Positions 45,847 to 54,397 of a DNA stretch of 64,000 nucleotides are shown here, one piece after another (position 1 is the stretch's first letter; every line of letters begins with the position of its first letter). A program made the translations under genes and the position numbers. A model generated the notes under the pieces. That model did not search any database. It had not been told where the DNA came from and saw nothing but the letters and a program-made list of their open reading frames with translations. The stretch covers positions 1 to 64,000 of the forward strand of contig JAIUNK010000004.1 of NCBI GenBank assembly GCA_020161845.1, in the 5' to 3' direction. This DNA is from Actinomycetota bacterium. GTDB taxonomy: Bacteria; Actinomycetota; Actinomycetes; Actinomycetales; Dermatophilaceae.

Positions 45847-46641
45847 TCAGCGCCCGGTGAACTCCGGCTTCTCCTTCGCCAAGAACGCCTCCACCGCGGC
45901 GGCGTGATCCGCCGAGGAACCGGTCCGCTGCATCTGCTCGGCCTCGAACGCCAACGCCTCGGACAGATCGCGGCCCACGGCGTACGCCACGCTGCGCCGC
46001 ATCGCGCCGTACGACTTCGTCGGGCCCACCGCCAGCGCACCGGCGAGCTGCGCCACCACCCCGTCGAATTCGGCGTCCCCGACGACGTGCGTCGCCAACC
46101 CCAGCTCCAGGCACTCGGCGGCCTTGAGCGTGCGCGGGAAGAAGAGCAGCTCCTTGGCCTTGGCGGGACCCACGAGGCGCGGCAACCAGTACGACGTCCC
46201 GGAATCGCACGACAAGGCGATGCCGGAGAAGGCCAGATTCATGGCCGCCGCCTCGCTGAAGACCCGAGCATCGCAGGCCATCGCGAATGCGGCGCCCGCC
46301 CCGGCGGCCACCCCGTTCACGGCCGCGATCACCGGCTTGTCCATGGTCGCGAGCAGCTCGGCGATGGGGTTGTAGTGCTCGAAGACCGTCTGCGCCAGAT
46401 CGGCGTTGCCCGCCCGCAAGCCCGCGACGTGCTCCTTGAGGTCCTGACCCACGCAGAAGGCCCGACCCGATCCGGTCAGCACCACACACCGGACGCTCTC
46501 GTCCTGCGCCACCTCGGTCAACGCGTCCCGCAGCGCGTTCTTGGTGGCCACATCGAGGGAGTTCATCGCCTCCGGGCGGGACAGGCGGACGGTGGCGACG
46601 CCTCCCGCGCGGCTGACCTCGACCGGGCTGCTCGTGGACAT
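45847..46641 (-). CDS. Enoyl-CoA hydratase/isomerase family protein
   Basis: Crotonase-fold protein, 264 residues. The oxyanion-hole segments are AFCVGQDLKEH and NGVAAGAGAAFAMACD. The position that carries the second catalytic Glu in hydratases is in GIALSCDSGTSYWLP, with Asp, so isomerase (PaaG-like) or other crotonase activity is as likely as hydration. AGGAGGAG before the ATG is a strong ribosome site. It is alone and divergent from the DUF3117 gene. It could serve acyl-CoA breakdown together with the ligases of the Liv island, but linkage is not close. Confidence 0.87.
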   Translation of the reverse strand: MSTSSPVEVSRAGGVATVRLSRPEAMNSLDVATKNALRDALTEVAQDESVRCVVLTGSGRAFCVGQDLKEHVAGLRAGNADLAQTVFEHYNPIAELLATMDKPVIAAVNGVAAGAGAAFAMACDARVFSEAAAMNLAFSGIALSCDSGTSYWLPRLVGPAKAKELLFFPRTLKAAECLELGLATHVVGDAEFDGVVAQLAGALAVGPTKSYGAMRRSVAYAVGRDLSEALAFEAEQMQRTGSSADHAAAVEAFLAKEKPEFTGR

Positions 46642-46882
46642 CTGTGCTCCTCCTGTTCAGCCGGCAAAGACCGCACGACACCGGCAAGTTCGGGACCGGA
46701 CGGCGGACGAGCCCGAACCGCCCCCGATTTCGCATGCCACCAGCGAGCAGAGATAATGGGGTGACAGGTGTGCGTCATCGGCGTCGAAGACGGCGGTCGT
46801 ACCGCTGTTCGCAGCGTACGTGGTCCGACAGGGCCAGACGGCACATAGAGCGCAGTGGTAACGCCTGAGAAAGGGGCACTAC

Positions 46883-47059
46883 ATGGCCGCGATGAAGCCG
46901 CGTACCGGCGACGGGCCGCTGGAGGTCACCAAGGAGGGGCGTGCAATCATCGTCCGCATGCCGATCGAGGGTGGCGGTCGCCTGGTGGTCGAGATGACCC
47001 CCGACGAGGCTGCCGACTTGGGTCGTGCGATCCAGAGTTGCGAGAGCGTGCCGCTCTGA
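46883..47059 (+). CDS. DUF3117 small actinobacterial protein
   Basis: A 58-residue protein from ATG 46883, preceded by AAGGGG. The opening AAMKPRTGDGPLEVTKEGR and GGGRLVVEMTPDEAADLG match the highly conserved actinobacterial DUF3117 family (the type of mycobacterial Rv1211). No function is known for the family. It is too short for common length cut-offs and easily missed. Its genomic company (LOG, DivIVA-like, O-methyltransferase, sigE) matches the mycobacterial order. A strong hairpin follows its stop. Confidence 0.93.
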   Translation: MAAMKPRTGDGPLEVTKEGRAIIVRMPIEGGGRLVVEMTPDEAADLGRAIQSCESVPL

Positions 47060-47075
47060 CCTGTGCATCCCTCTC

Positions 47076-47114
47076 GTGGAGGGGGCGCGACCGCTGAGGT
47101 CGCGCCCCCTCCAC
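47076..47114. terminator. Bidirectional terminator hairpin after DUF3117
   Basis: A perfect 17-bp stem (GTGGAGGGGGCGCGACC and complement) has a 5-base loop. It lies 16 bases after the DUF3117 stop and 31 bases from the end of the convergent O-methyltransferase gene. It probably terminates both; neither side has a T-run, as is usual in this phylum. Confidence 0.8.
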
Positions 47115-47145
47115 GTGTGCCGGGCGCCTTCGCGGCCCGGCGCGC

Positions 47146-47778
47146 TCAGCGCTTGATCGCCACGAACAGGCCGTCCCCGACCGGCAGCAGCGTGGGGATC
47201 ACCCGCTCGTCGTCGCGCAGCCGTTTGCCCAGGTCCCGAATGATCCCGGTGACCTCGTCACGGGCCGCGGGATCGGCGACCTTGTCGTGCCAGAGCATGT
47301 TGTCGATCGCCAGGACCCCGCCGCGCCGCAGGATCCGGATCGCCTGCTCGACATAGCCGGGGTAGTCCTTCTTGTCACCGTCCACGTGCACCATGTCGTA
47401 CGCGCCATCGGTGAGCCGGGGGAGCACGTCGCGGGCGTCGCCGGTGATGATCCGGGTCCGGTTGGCGGGGACGCCCGCCTGGGCGAACGCCTGCTTCGCG
47501 GCTCGTCCGTGCTCGGGCTGGATCTCGATCGTGGTCAGTACGCCGTCCGCCGGCATGCCCTCCAGGATCCACAGACCCGAGACCCCAGCGCCGGAGCCGA
47601 TCTCCACGATCGTCTTGGCGTGACAGGCGGCGGCCAACATCCGCAGCGCCGCACCGGTTCCCGCCAGGACGGGTGTCGCGCCGAGCTGTTCTCCGCGGGC
47701 CCGCGCCGCATCCAGGGCGACGGTCTCACCGACGAAGTCCTCCGCGTAGGCCCAGGAGGCCACCTTCTGCCCGCTCAT
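47146..47778 (-). CDS. SAM-dependent O-methyltransferase
   Basis: A 210-residue class I methyltransferase of the catechol/caffeoyl-CoA O-methyltransferase family. The SAM loop is IVEIGSGAGVSGLWIL and the acidic motif is TTIEIQPEH. The metal- and substrate-linked VHVDGDKKDY and IDNMLWHDKV are typical of the divalent-metal type. It matches the place and size of mycobacterial Rv1220c, which also lies next to sigE. The ATG opens the conserved region directly. It is divergent from sigE, with 283 bases between. The natural substrate is not known. Confidence 0.9.
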   Translation of the reverse strand: MSGQKVASWAYAEDFVGETVALDAARARGEQLGATPVLAGTGAALRMLAAACHAKTIVEIGSGAGVSGLWILEGMPADGVLTTIEIQPEHGRAAKQAFAQAGVPANRTRIITGDARDVLPRLTDGAYDMVHVDGDKKDYPGYVEQAIRILRRGGVLAIDNMLWHDKVADPAARDEVTGIIRDLGKRLRDDERVIPTLLPVGDGLFVAIKR

Positions 47779-47830
47779 AGGCGAAGCCTAGTGGGGGTGT
47801 GCGTCGCTCGCGGATTCCCCGGCGACCCGG

Positions 47831-47883
47831 CGTGCCCCGGCGTGCCCCGGCGTGCCCCGGCGGGCCCCGGCGTGCCCCGGCGT
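47831..47883. repeat. 10-bp tandem repeat, five copies, in the sigE upstream region
   Basis: Units of CGTGCCCCGG repeat five times (47831-47880), the fourth reading CGGGCCCCGG. A partial copy stands on each side. The array lies in the 283-base divergent region between the O-methyltransferase and sigE genes, about 180 bases before the sigE start, where promoters of both would be expected. Confidence 0.88.
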
Positions 47884-48061
47884 TCTCCCGGTTGCGCTCG
47901 GGAGCCGGCGCCATCAGCCTGATGAAACAGTGCGGAGCCCAAGAACAACGTCAGAGAGCTGTCAGCCGGTTCCCAGGCAGCTGGGCGAGGATAAAGTCAG
48001 CCTCACCGCGCAGGTCCAGCCGGCCGCGTGGGACCACGACCGCACGACACCGAGGACCGCA

Positions 48062-48652
48062 GTGACCGCAACCCAACAGGCCGCCGTCGACACCACATGG
48101 GTGGCGCCGTCGTGGGAAGACGTGGTGCGCCAGCATTCGGCTCGGGTCTATCGGCTGGCCTATCGGCTCACCGGCAATCCGCACGACGCCGAGGACCTCA
48201 CCCACGACGTCTTCATCCGGGTGTTCCGCTCGCTGGACAGCTACCAGCCCGGCACCTTCGAAGGCTGGCTGCACCGGATCACGACCAACCTCTTCCTGGA
48301 CCGGATGCGTCGGCGCCAGCGGATCCGCTTCGATGCCCTCGCGGAGGACGCCGCGGCGCGGCTGCCCAGCAGGGAAATCGGGCCCGAGCAGTCCTATGAC
48401 GAGCGCACCTTCGACGACGACGTACAGCGGGCGTTGGATGCGCTGGCTCCCGAGTTCCGCGCCGCGGTGGTGCTGTGCGACATCGAGGGCCTGTCCTACG
48501 AAGAAGTCGCCGCCACGCTGGGCATCAAGCTCGGCACGGTGCGGTCCCGGATCCACCGGGGGCGGGCCCAGTTGCGGTCGGCGCTCGCGCATCGGGCGCC
48601 GACGACGAAGCGGTCCCGCGCGACGCGCATCCCCGGACTGCGCCCCGCCTGA
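48062..48652 (+). CDS. sigE: ECF RNA polymerase sigma factor SigE
   Basis: A 196-residue extracytoplasmic-function sigma factor. Region 2 spans about residues 22-90 ([27 protein letters not shown], the core-binding and -10 part). Region 4 spans about 128-180 ([36 protein letters not shown]). It fits the SigE group of envelope-stress sigma factors by sequence and by its place beside the O-methyltransferase, as in mycobacteria. The GTG start is set by GAGG six bases before. The anti-sigma gene that follows sigE in mycobacteria (rseA) is absent here; a convergent reductase gene follows instead. Confidence 0.92.
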   Translation: MTATQQAAVDTTWVAPSWEDVVRQHSARVYRLAYRLTGNPHDAEDLTHDVFIRVFRSLDSYQPGTFEGWLHRITTNLFLDRMRRRQRIRFDALAEDAAARLPSREIGPEQSYDERTFDDDVQRALDALAPEFRAAVVLCDIEGLSYEEVAATLGIKLGTVRSRIHRGRAQLRSALAHRAPTTKRSRATRIPGLRPA

Positions 48653-48700
48653 GTCGCCGCTGCCGACCGCCGGTCGTCACGAGGGTGCTTGACAACGGGA

Positions 48701-48732
48701 GGAAGCGCCCCACCGAGGGGTGGGGCGCTTCC
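48701..48732. terminator. Terminator hairpin between convergent sigE and reductase genes
   Basis: A perfect 14-bp stem (GGAAGCGCCCCACC and complement) has a 4-base loop (GAGG), 49 bases after sigE and 54 bases from the end of the reductase gene. It probably serves both directions. Confidence 0.8.
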
Positions 48733-48785
48733 GCGTCGAGCCGGCGGGCGTCAGCCCCTGAACCGCTGCCGCGGCCCCCGGTGTC

Positions 48786-49646
48786 TCACATGTCCTGGCC
48801 GCCGTTGACGCCCCAGATCTGACCGGTGATGTAGCCCGAGTCATCCGAGCACAGGAAGTGCACGACCCGCGCGATCTCCGCGGGCGAGCCGATCCGGCGC
48901 ACCGGGATGCCGCCGGCGATCTTGTCCAGGACCTTCTGCGGAATCGTCGCGACCATCTCGGTCATGACGTATCCGGGGGTCACGGTGTTGACGGTGATTC
49001 CGATGGTGTTGCCCTCGAGCTTGCCGGCCCGCTCGAGGTGGAAGCAGGCCTCCTTGGCCAGGGTCTTGGTCAGGCCGAACTCGCCCGACTTCGACGCGGC
49101 GTAGTTGGCCTGGCCGATGTTGCCGTGCTCACCGATCAGCGAGCTGACGTTGACGATGCGGCCGGTGCCGCGCTCGATCATGTGCTTGAGGGCCTCTTGG
49201 GCCAGGAAGAAGGTCCCGGAGAGGTTCACGTTGATCACGTCATACCAGTCCTGGTCGGACATCTTGGTGATGACCTTGTCCTTGGTGATTCCGGCGTTGT
49301 TCACCAGGATGTCGAGCCGACCGTGCTGCTCGATGACTTCCTGGATCGTCCGGCGGCAGGATTCGGGGTCGCCGACGTTGCCCTGGTGCAGCGAGAAGCT
49401 CTGCTCGGGGAAGTGGTCCTTGAGCAGGGCCAAGTGCTGCTCTGCCTTCTCGGTGTTGCCCGAGAAGCCCATGGCCACGTGGGCGTGCTGGGAAGCCAGG
49501 CTCTCACTGATCGCGGCACCGATTCCGCGGGTCCCACCGGTGACGAAGGCGACGCGGCCGTTGAGCTTGTTGCCCTGGAGGTAGGACTGCATCTCTTTGG
49601 GGTTGGTCGGGGTGCTGGTGGCCGACTGATTGGGCGTGGTGGTCAT
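48786..49646 (-). CDS. Short-chain dehydrogenase/reductase (acetoacetyl-CoA reductase/FabG-like)
   Basis: NAD(P)H-dependent SDR of 286 residues. The cofactor motif is TGGTRGIG (about residues 36-43), NNAGITKD is present, and the catalytic Ser-Tyr-Lys are in SSLIGEHGNIGQANYAASK. The sequence style (DWYDVINVNLSGTFFLAQEAL) is that of 3-ketoacyl-reductases and PhaB-type acetoacetyl-CoA reductases. A 20-residue hydrophilic N-terminal lead and a family-atypical insert (ACFHLERAGKLEGNTI) are present. AAAGGAG before the ATG is strong. It is divergent from the XRE regulator, which may control it. Confidence 0.87.
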   Translation of the reverse strand: MTTTPNQSATSTPTNPKEMQSYLQGNKLNGRVAFVTGGTRGIGAAISESLASQHAHVAMGFSGNTEKAEQHLALLKDHFPEQSFSLHQGNVGDPESCRRTIQEVIEQHGRLDILVNNAGITKDKVITKMSDQDWYDVINVNLSGTFFLAQEALKHMIERGTGRIVNVSSLIGEHGNIGQANYAASKSGEFGLTKTLAKEACFHLERAGKLEGNTIGITVNTVTPGYVMTEMVATIPQKVLDKIAGGIPVRRIGSPAEIARVVHFLCSDDSGYITGQIWGVNGGQDM

Positions 49647-49991
49647 GTCGTGTCTCCTTTGACGACGGCACTACAGGGCCGGGGGTGTGTCTGTGGCTCT
49701 CGGAGGGTTGGGTCGCGGGGTTGGGCAGGTGTCGAACTCGTGAAGGCACCACCTAGTCGCTACGAGCGGCGAGCCACGCCGCGGGTTCGGCCGGATTTCC
49801 TTACGGGCCTTGGATCCTGCCATGAGCCCGAGGTCTCCGCCAGGGCGCCCGAGATCCTCCAGGTCGTGGGGCCCCGAGCGCCGGTCGGCGAGTGTGCTGA
49901 ACGTGACCAGGCCGAATCGGCCTCGGCCCTAGGATGGTTATAAGTGCGCCAGGTGCGTCTACTGTTGAGTAAGAGTAGGGGAATCTCCGCC
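49647..49991. other. 345-base divergent regulatory gap between reductase and XRE regulator
   Basis: No protein-like frame is seen. Near the regulator there are TAGGAT (49930-49935) and TTATAA (49938-49943), either of which could be its -10. An imperfect inverted repeat CTACT-N10-AGTAG (49959-49978) lies 13 bases before ATG 49992. It sits where an autoregulatory operator would be expected. The reductase side shows only its ribosome site. Confidence 0.4.
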
Positions 49992-50405
49992 ATGGCCAGA
50001 CGATCCGATGAGCAGCGGCGAGACTCTTCCCGGGATGGTGACGCCGGGAAGCAGCCACCCGCCGGCGCCCTCGGCTCGTTCATCCGCGCCCAGCGCCAGC
50101 TCGCGGACCTGTCGCTGCGTCAGCTGGCGTCGTTGAGCAATGTCTCCAACGCCTATCTCAGTCAGGTCGAGCGGGGCCTTCACCAGCCCTCGTTCAAGGT
50201 GGTCTCCTCGATCGCCGAGGCGCTCAACATCTCCACCGAATATCTGCTCAGTCAGTCCGGCTGGCTTCGCCCCGGGCAGGACAGCGAGCGCGAGTCGACC
50301 GGCGTCGAGGCCGCGATCCTGGCCGACCCGCTGCTCACCGCCGAGGAGAAGCAGGTCGTCATCGGCGTCTATCGCAGCCTGCGCCGCAGACACCTGGAGT
50401 CCTGA
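49992..50405 (+). CDS. XRE-type helix-turn-helix regulator
   Basis: A 137-residue regulator. After a charged lead of about 30 residues comes an XRE HTH (LGSFIRAQRQLADLSLRQLASLSNVSNAYLSQVERGLHQPS). A C-terminal helix region typical of the actinobacterial Rv0474-type group follows. The ATG at 49992 is preferred to the GTG at 49944, which would add residues before the charged lead. It is divergent from the FabG-like reductase, which is a likely target, and is followed by tatB after 104 bases. Confidence 0.86.
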   Translation: MARRSDEQRRDSSRDGDAGKQPPAGALGSFIRAQRQLADLSLRQLASLSNVSNAYLSQVERGLHQPSFKVVSSIAEALNISTEYLLSQSGWLRPGQDSERESTGVEAAILADPLLTAEEKQVVIGVYRSLRRRHLES

Positions 50406-50509
50406 CCCGCGCAGTGGCAGCCCGCGCGATCCGCCGGTGCGTGCCGCGCGGCCGCCCGAGGACCACCGCGTTTGGCAGGATGGGCCGCAGGTCGAGGAAG
50501 GGGTCGGGC

Positions 50510-50866
50510 GTGTTCGACATCAACGGTTGGGAGCTCGTGATCATCGCCGTGATCGCCATGCTGCTGATCGGCCCCGAGCGCCTGCCCGGCTATGTCGCCA
50601 AGCTTCGGGCGTGGATCCGCGACCTGCGCAGTCTCGCCGAAGGCGCCAAGGACCAGCTGCGCGAACAGATGGGTCCCGAGTTCGACGACGTCGACTGGAA
50701 GGCCTACGACCCGCGCCAATACGACCCGCGCCGCATCGTTCGCGAGGCCCTCTTCGAGGATCAGGAGGCCGGCGTCGCCCGGGCCGCCGGCTCGTCCGGG
50801 ATGCCCCCGGCGCCCGCGGTCTACGACCCCGCTCGGCCCACGCCGTACGACGACGACGCCACCTGA
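50510..50866 (+). CDS. tatB: Twin-arginine translocase subunit TatB
   Basis: A 118-residue membrane protein of the Tat export pathway that, with TatC, binds twin-arginine signal peptides. It starts MFDINGWELVIIAVIAMLLIGPERLP at GTG 50510: a single helix with the family's Glu and the conserved Gly-Pro hinge. An amphipathic helix (VAKLRAWIRDLRSLAEG) and an acidic and Pro-rich tail follow. GAGGAAGG upstream supports the start; the longer frame is rejected. TatA and TatC are not in the window. The C39-like and Mau-cluster proteins with Tat signals would be clients. Confidence 0.94.
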   Translation: MFDINGWELVIIAVIAMLLIGPERLPGYVAKLRAWIRDLRSLAEGAKDQLREQMGPEFDDVDWKAYDPRQYDPRRIVREALFEDQEAGVARAAGSSGMPPAPAVYDPARPTPYDDDAT

Positions 50867-50945
50867 CGGGCGTCGTACGGGATCGTGCCCCCACGGCGCA
50901 CGGGATCGGCGCGGTACGTCGTGCGGGGCGACCCGGCCGGGGAGG

Positions 50946-52073
50946 TCAGGTGAAGCTCAGCCCGAGCCGCTTGCCCGCCAGCCCCCGCGACCGAGAGGCC
51001 AGCTGACGGGCGATACCGCGCAGCGCCACACCGGCGGGGGAGTCGGGGGCGTGCACCGAGACCGGCCGGCCCTGGTCGCTGCCTTCCCGCAAGGAGGTGT
51101 CCAACGGGATCTGGCCGAGCAGCGGGACCGAGGCGCCGATGATCCGGGTCAGCGAGTCGGCCACGGCCTGGCCGCCGCCGCTGCCGAAGATCTCCTGCCG
51201 GGAGCCGTCCGGCAGCTCCAGCCAGGACATGTTCTCGATCACGCCGACAAGACGCTGGTGGGTCTGCACCGAGATCGAGCCCGCCCGCTCGGCCACCTCG
51301 GCGGCGGCCTGCTGCGGCGTGGTGACCACGATGATCTCCGATCCGGGAATGAGCTGGGCCACCGAGATGGCCACGTCCCCGGTGCCCGGGGGAAGGTCGA
51401 GCAACAGCACGTCGAGGTCGCCGAAGTAGACGTCGGAGAGGAACTGCTGCAGTGCCCGGTGCAGCATCGGCCCGCGCCACACCACCGGGGTGTTGCCGGG
51501 CACGAACATGCCCACCGAGATGACCTTCACCCCGTGCGCCTCCGGCGGCATGATCAGGTCGTCCACCTGAGTGGGCTCGCGCTCGACGCCCAGCATCCGC
51601 GGGATCGAGAAGCCGTAGACGTCGGCGTCGACCACGCCCACCTTCAGGCCCTCCTCGGCCAGCGCGGCGGCGAGATTCGCCGTGATCGAGGACTTGCCGA
51701 CGCCGCCCTTGCCGGAGGCGATCGCATAGACCCGGGTCAACGAGTCCGGCTTGGCGAAGGGGATCTCCCGCTCGGCGACCCCGCCGCGGATCGTCTCCTT
51801 CAGGCGCGCCCGCTGCTCATCCGTCATGACCCCGAGCTGTACGTCGACGGCGGTGACCCCCTCGACGCCCATGAGGGCCGCGGTCACATCGGTGGTGATC
51901 TTCTCCCGCAGCGGACAGCCCGCCACGGTGAGCAGGATGTGGGTGGAGACCCGGCCCGCTTCGTCGGCCGTCACCTCCTGGACCATGCCCAGGTCCGTGA
52001 TGGGCCGGTGGATCTCGGGGTCCTCGACTCCTGCGAGGGCGGCGAGCAGTGCATCACGCGTCGGGGCAGCCAT
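50946..52073 (-). CDS. mrp: Mrp/ApbC-type iron-sulfur cluster carrier ATPase
   Basis: P-loop scaffold that binds and delivers Fe-S clusters; 375 residues. An N-terminal MIP18 (DUF59) domain (about 1-95) carries Cys in VAGCPLRE. The deviant Walker A ASGKGGVGKSS follows and LLLDLPPGTGD is the switch region. The CxxC that holds the cluster in many Mrp proteins is absent; the place reads ENMSWLELPDGS, as is common in actinobacteria, so cluster binding may differ. The start ATG 52073 opens the MIP18 domain. It converges with tatB. Confidence 0.92.
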   Translation of the reverse strand: MAAPTRDALLAALAGVEDPEIHRPITDLGMVQEVTADEAGRVSTHILLTVAGCPLREKITTDVTAALMGVEGVTAVDVQLGVMTDEQRARLKETIRGGVAEREIPFAKPDSLTRVYAIASGKGGVGKSSITANLAAALAEEGLKVGVVDADVYGFSIPRMLGVEREPTQVDDLIMPPEAHGVKVISVGMFVPGNTPVVWRGPMLHRALQQFLSDVYFGDLDVLLLDLPPGTGDVAISVAQLIPGSEIIVVTTPQQAAAEVAERAGSISVQTHQRLVGVIENMSWLELPDGSRQEIFGSGGGQAVADSLTRIIGASVPLLGQIPLDTSLREGSDQGRPVSVHAPDSPAGVALRGIARQLASRSRGLAGKRLGLSFT

Positions 52074-52147
52074 GCGGCTCACTCTAACGGTCGCCCTGCC
52101 GGCGGTTCGCGCGGCCCGGACGGTCCTCGCGACCAGCCATGACACGG

Positions 52148-52840
52148 CTAGTTCGCGGGGTCCGACGAGCCGTCGCGGCGTTCGCCGGACAGGCGCGCCC
52201 GCGCCTCCTGGACGATGGGATCGGGCTCGGTGGGGCGGGGCGGGGTCGTCGTGGCCTCCTCGCGCTTGGCCTGCTTGGCCTGCTTGGCCTTCTTGGCCGG
52301 CGAGCGTCGGGCCTCGTCCGCGGCCCGGCCGCAGTGCGGACAGTGCTGGTGCCCGGCCTGCGCCAGTTCATCGACGAGATCGCGCAGCTCGGAACGCAGA
52401 AAGTCGCGGGTCGCCATGTCGCGCATCGCGATGCGCAGCGAGGCGACCTCCCGGGTGAGGTATTCGGTGTCGGCCAGGTTGCGTTCGTCGCGGGCGCGGT
52501 CCTGCTCCAGGCCGACGCGGTCGCGGTCGTCCTGCCGGTTCTGGGCCAGCAGGATGAGCGGCGCCGCGTACGAGGCCTGGAGCGACAGGATCAGCGTCAG
52601 CAGCGTGTAGTTGAGCTCGCGCGGGTCGAACTGCACATCCGGGGGCATCAGCGTGTTCCACGCCAACCACAGCGTGACGAAGATCGTCATGTAGATCAGG
52701 AACTGCGCCGTCCCCATGCCCCGCGCGAACTTCTCGGCGAGGACGCCGAAGTCCTCCGGGTCCAGCCGCGGCAGTCGGCGCCGACGATGGGCCTCGCGCG
52801 GCTGGTCGAGACGGAACTGGTCGCGGCGCGGGTCAGCCAT
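52148..52840 (-). CDS. DUF1003 membrane protein with a C-terminal zinc-ribbon-like motif
   Basis: A 230-residue protein with the DUF1003 core: two membrane helices (FLIYMTIFVTLWLAWN; TLLTLILSLQASYAAPLILL), then NRQDDRDR. A coiled-coil-like acidic helix and a C-terminal tail follow. The tail has HQHCPHCGRAAD, a possible metal-binding pair, and a Lys/Ala-rich repeat AKKAKQAKQAKR. DUF1003 proteins are widespread in actinobacteria beside mrp and the MgtE-like gene; no biochemical role is established. It ends 75 bases before the mrp start codon on the same strand. Confidence 0.9.
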   Translation of the reverse strand: MADPRRDQFRLDQPREAHRRRRLPRLDPEDFGVLAEKFARGMGTAQFLIYMTIFVTLWLAWNTLMPPDVQFDPRELNYTLLTLILSLQASYAAPLILLAQNRQDDRDRVGLEQDRARDERNLADTEYLTREVASLRIAMRDMATRDFLRSELRDLVDELAQAGHQHCPHCGRAADEARRSPAKKAKQAKQAKREEATTTPPRPTEPDPIVQEARARLSGERRDGSSDPAN

Positions 52841-52908
52841 GCCGACCGGTCCCGCTCGCGGGCCACGCGCCCTGGCTGCCCCGGACCCCGGGGGTCACGG
52901 CCCGACGC

Positions 52909-54192
52909 TCAGGCATCGGTGACCTCGTGCCGGTCCTCGCGCCAGTCGTCGGGCAGCAAGTGATCGAGCAGGTCATCCACGCTCACGGCGCCGAGCAGGT
53001 GGCCCTCGTCGTCGACCACCGGGACGGAGACGTTGTTGTACGTCGCCATCTCGCGGGTGATCTTGCCGATGGACGCCTCCGGGCGGACGGGTTCGACGCT
53101 CTTGTCAAGGATCGAGCCGACGGCCGCGTGCGGTGGTTCCCGCAGCAGTCGCTGGATGTGCACCATGCCGAGATAGCGGCCGGTGGGAGTCTCCAACGGG
53201 GACCGGCAGACGAAGACGGTCGCCGCGATGGCGGGCGAGATCTCCGCACGACGAACGACCGCCAGCGCCTCGGCGATCGTCGCCTCGGGGGGCAGAATCA
53301 CCGGTTCGGTGGTCATCAGACCGCCGGCGGTGTCCTCGTCGTACTCCAACAGGCGCCGCAGGTCGGCGGCCTCGTCGGGCTCCATCAGCTGCAGGTAGCG
53401 CTCCTGGGCTTCCGGGGTCAGCTCAAGGAGCAGGTCGGCGGCGTCGTCGGGCTGCATGGCCTCCAGCACGTCGGCGGCCCGGTCCGACTCCAAGGTCGCG
53501 AGGATCTCGACCTGGTCGTCCTCGGGCAACTCCTCCAGGACGTCGGCGAGCTTCTCGTCGTCGAGCGCGGCGGCGACCTGAATGCGGCGCTGCGGCTGCA
53601 GATCGTGGATCAGCTCGGCCAGATCCACGGCCTTGAGTTCGTCATAGTTGCCGAGCAGGAGGTCGGCGCCCTGATCGCTGTCGAGGGTGAGCAGCCCGGT
53701 GAGGTCCTCGATCGGCACCGTGAGCGTTTCCCCCCGGCGGCGGCGCAGGCCCAGCCCGCGCCGCAGGTCGAACCCGCGAGGTTCCCCGACGTCCTTGCGG
53801 ACGAAGGCCTTGACGACGGACCAGTCCCGGGCGCCCTCCTTCTCGATGGCGATGTCCTCGACCACGGCCCGGAACTCCCCGTCGGGATCGCGCACGGTCA
53901 CGGCGCGGTCGAACATCTCGGCCAGGACCAGCGTTTCATTCGGGCGCTGCTCGAACCGACGCATGTTGACGAGCCCGGTGGTGACGACCTGGCCGCCGTC
54001 CACGCTGGTCACCCTCGTCATCGGCACGAACACCCGGCGGCGCCCCGGCACCTCCACCGCCAGCCCGATGACGCGCGGACGGCGCCGCACGGCGCTGACC
54101 GTCACGACGACATCGCGCACCCGCCCTACCTGGTCACCGAGCGGGTCGAACACGCTCAGGCTGGCCAGGCGGCTGACGAACACACGGGTCAC
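52909..54192 (-). CDS. PRC-barrel/MgtE-N/CBS protein without a transport domain
   Basis: A 427-residue soluble protein. Order: an N-terminal PRC-barrel-like region (about 1-75, SVFDPLGDQVGRVRDVVV), a second small domain, an MgtE N-terminal helical domain (about 190-290, with LEELPEDDQVEIL and AMQPDDAADLL), and a CBS pair (about 290-425). In MgtE channels these parts gate Mg2+ flow, but the membrane part is missing here. It may sense Mg2+ or nucleotides for another transporter. The GTG at 54183, with GGAG six bases upstream, is an alternative start. It sits in the conserved mrp-DUF1003 neighbourhood. Confidence 0.85.
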   Translation of the reverse strand: MTRVFVSRLASLSVFDPLGDQVGRVRDVVVTVSAVRRRPRVIGLAVEVPGRRRVFVPMTRVTSVDGGQVVTTGLVNMRRFEQRPNETLVLAEMFDRAVTVRDPDGEFRAVVEDIAIEKEGARDWSVVKAFVRKDVGEPRGFDLRRGLGLRRRRGETLTVPIEDLTGLLTLDSDQGADLLLGNYDELKAVDLAELIHDLQPQRRIQVAAALDDEKLADVLEELPEDDQVEILATLESDRAADVLEAMQPDDAADLLLELTPEAQERYLQLMEPDEAADLRRLLEYDEDTAGGLMTTEPVILPPEATIAEALAVVRRAEISPAIAATVFVCRSPLETPTGRYLGMVHIQRLLREPPHAAVGSILDKSVEPVRPEASIGKITREMATYNNVSVPVVDDEGHLLGAVSVDDLLDHLLPDDWREDRHEVTDA

Positions 54193-54397
54193 TCCAGCAG
54201 GCTACCCGTCGTTTCGGGCCTTCTCCTGGCCACCCCGGGGCTCGGGGAGAGCCCGGCGCGACGACGTGAAGGCCGTCACAGCCGCCCGAGCCGTCTGTGG
54301 GGATCGCCGCTGCTAGCGTCACTGTCGACCCAGCCGGCCCGTCTGGTGAGGCTGGCGTGCCCGCCATCGCCGGACCGTCGATCAGGAGGATGTCGCC

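Noticed and set aside
48687-48700. TTGACA box downstream of sigE
   Set aside because: It sits between two convergent genes with a terminator hairpin next to it and no -10 or gene behind it.
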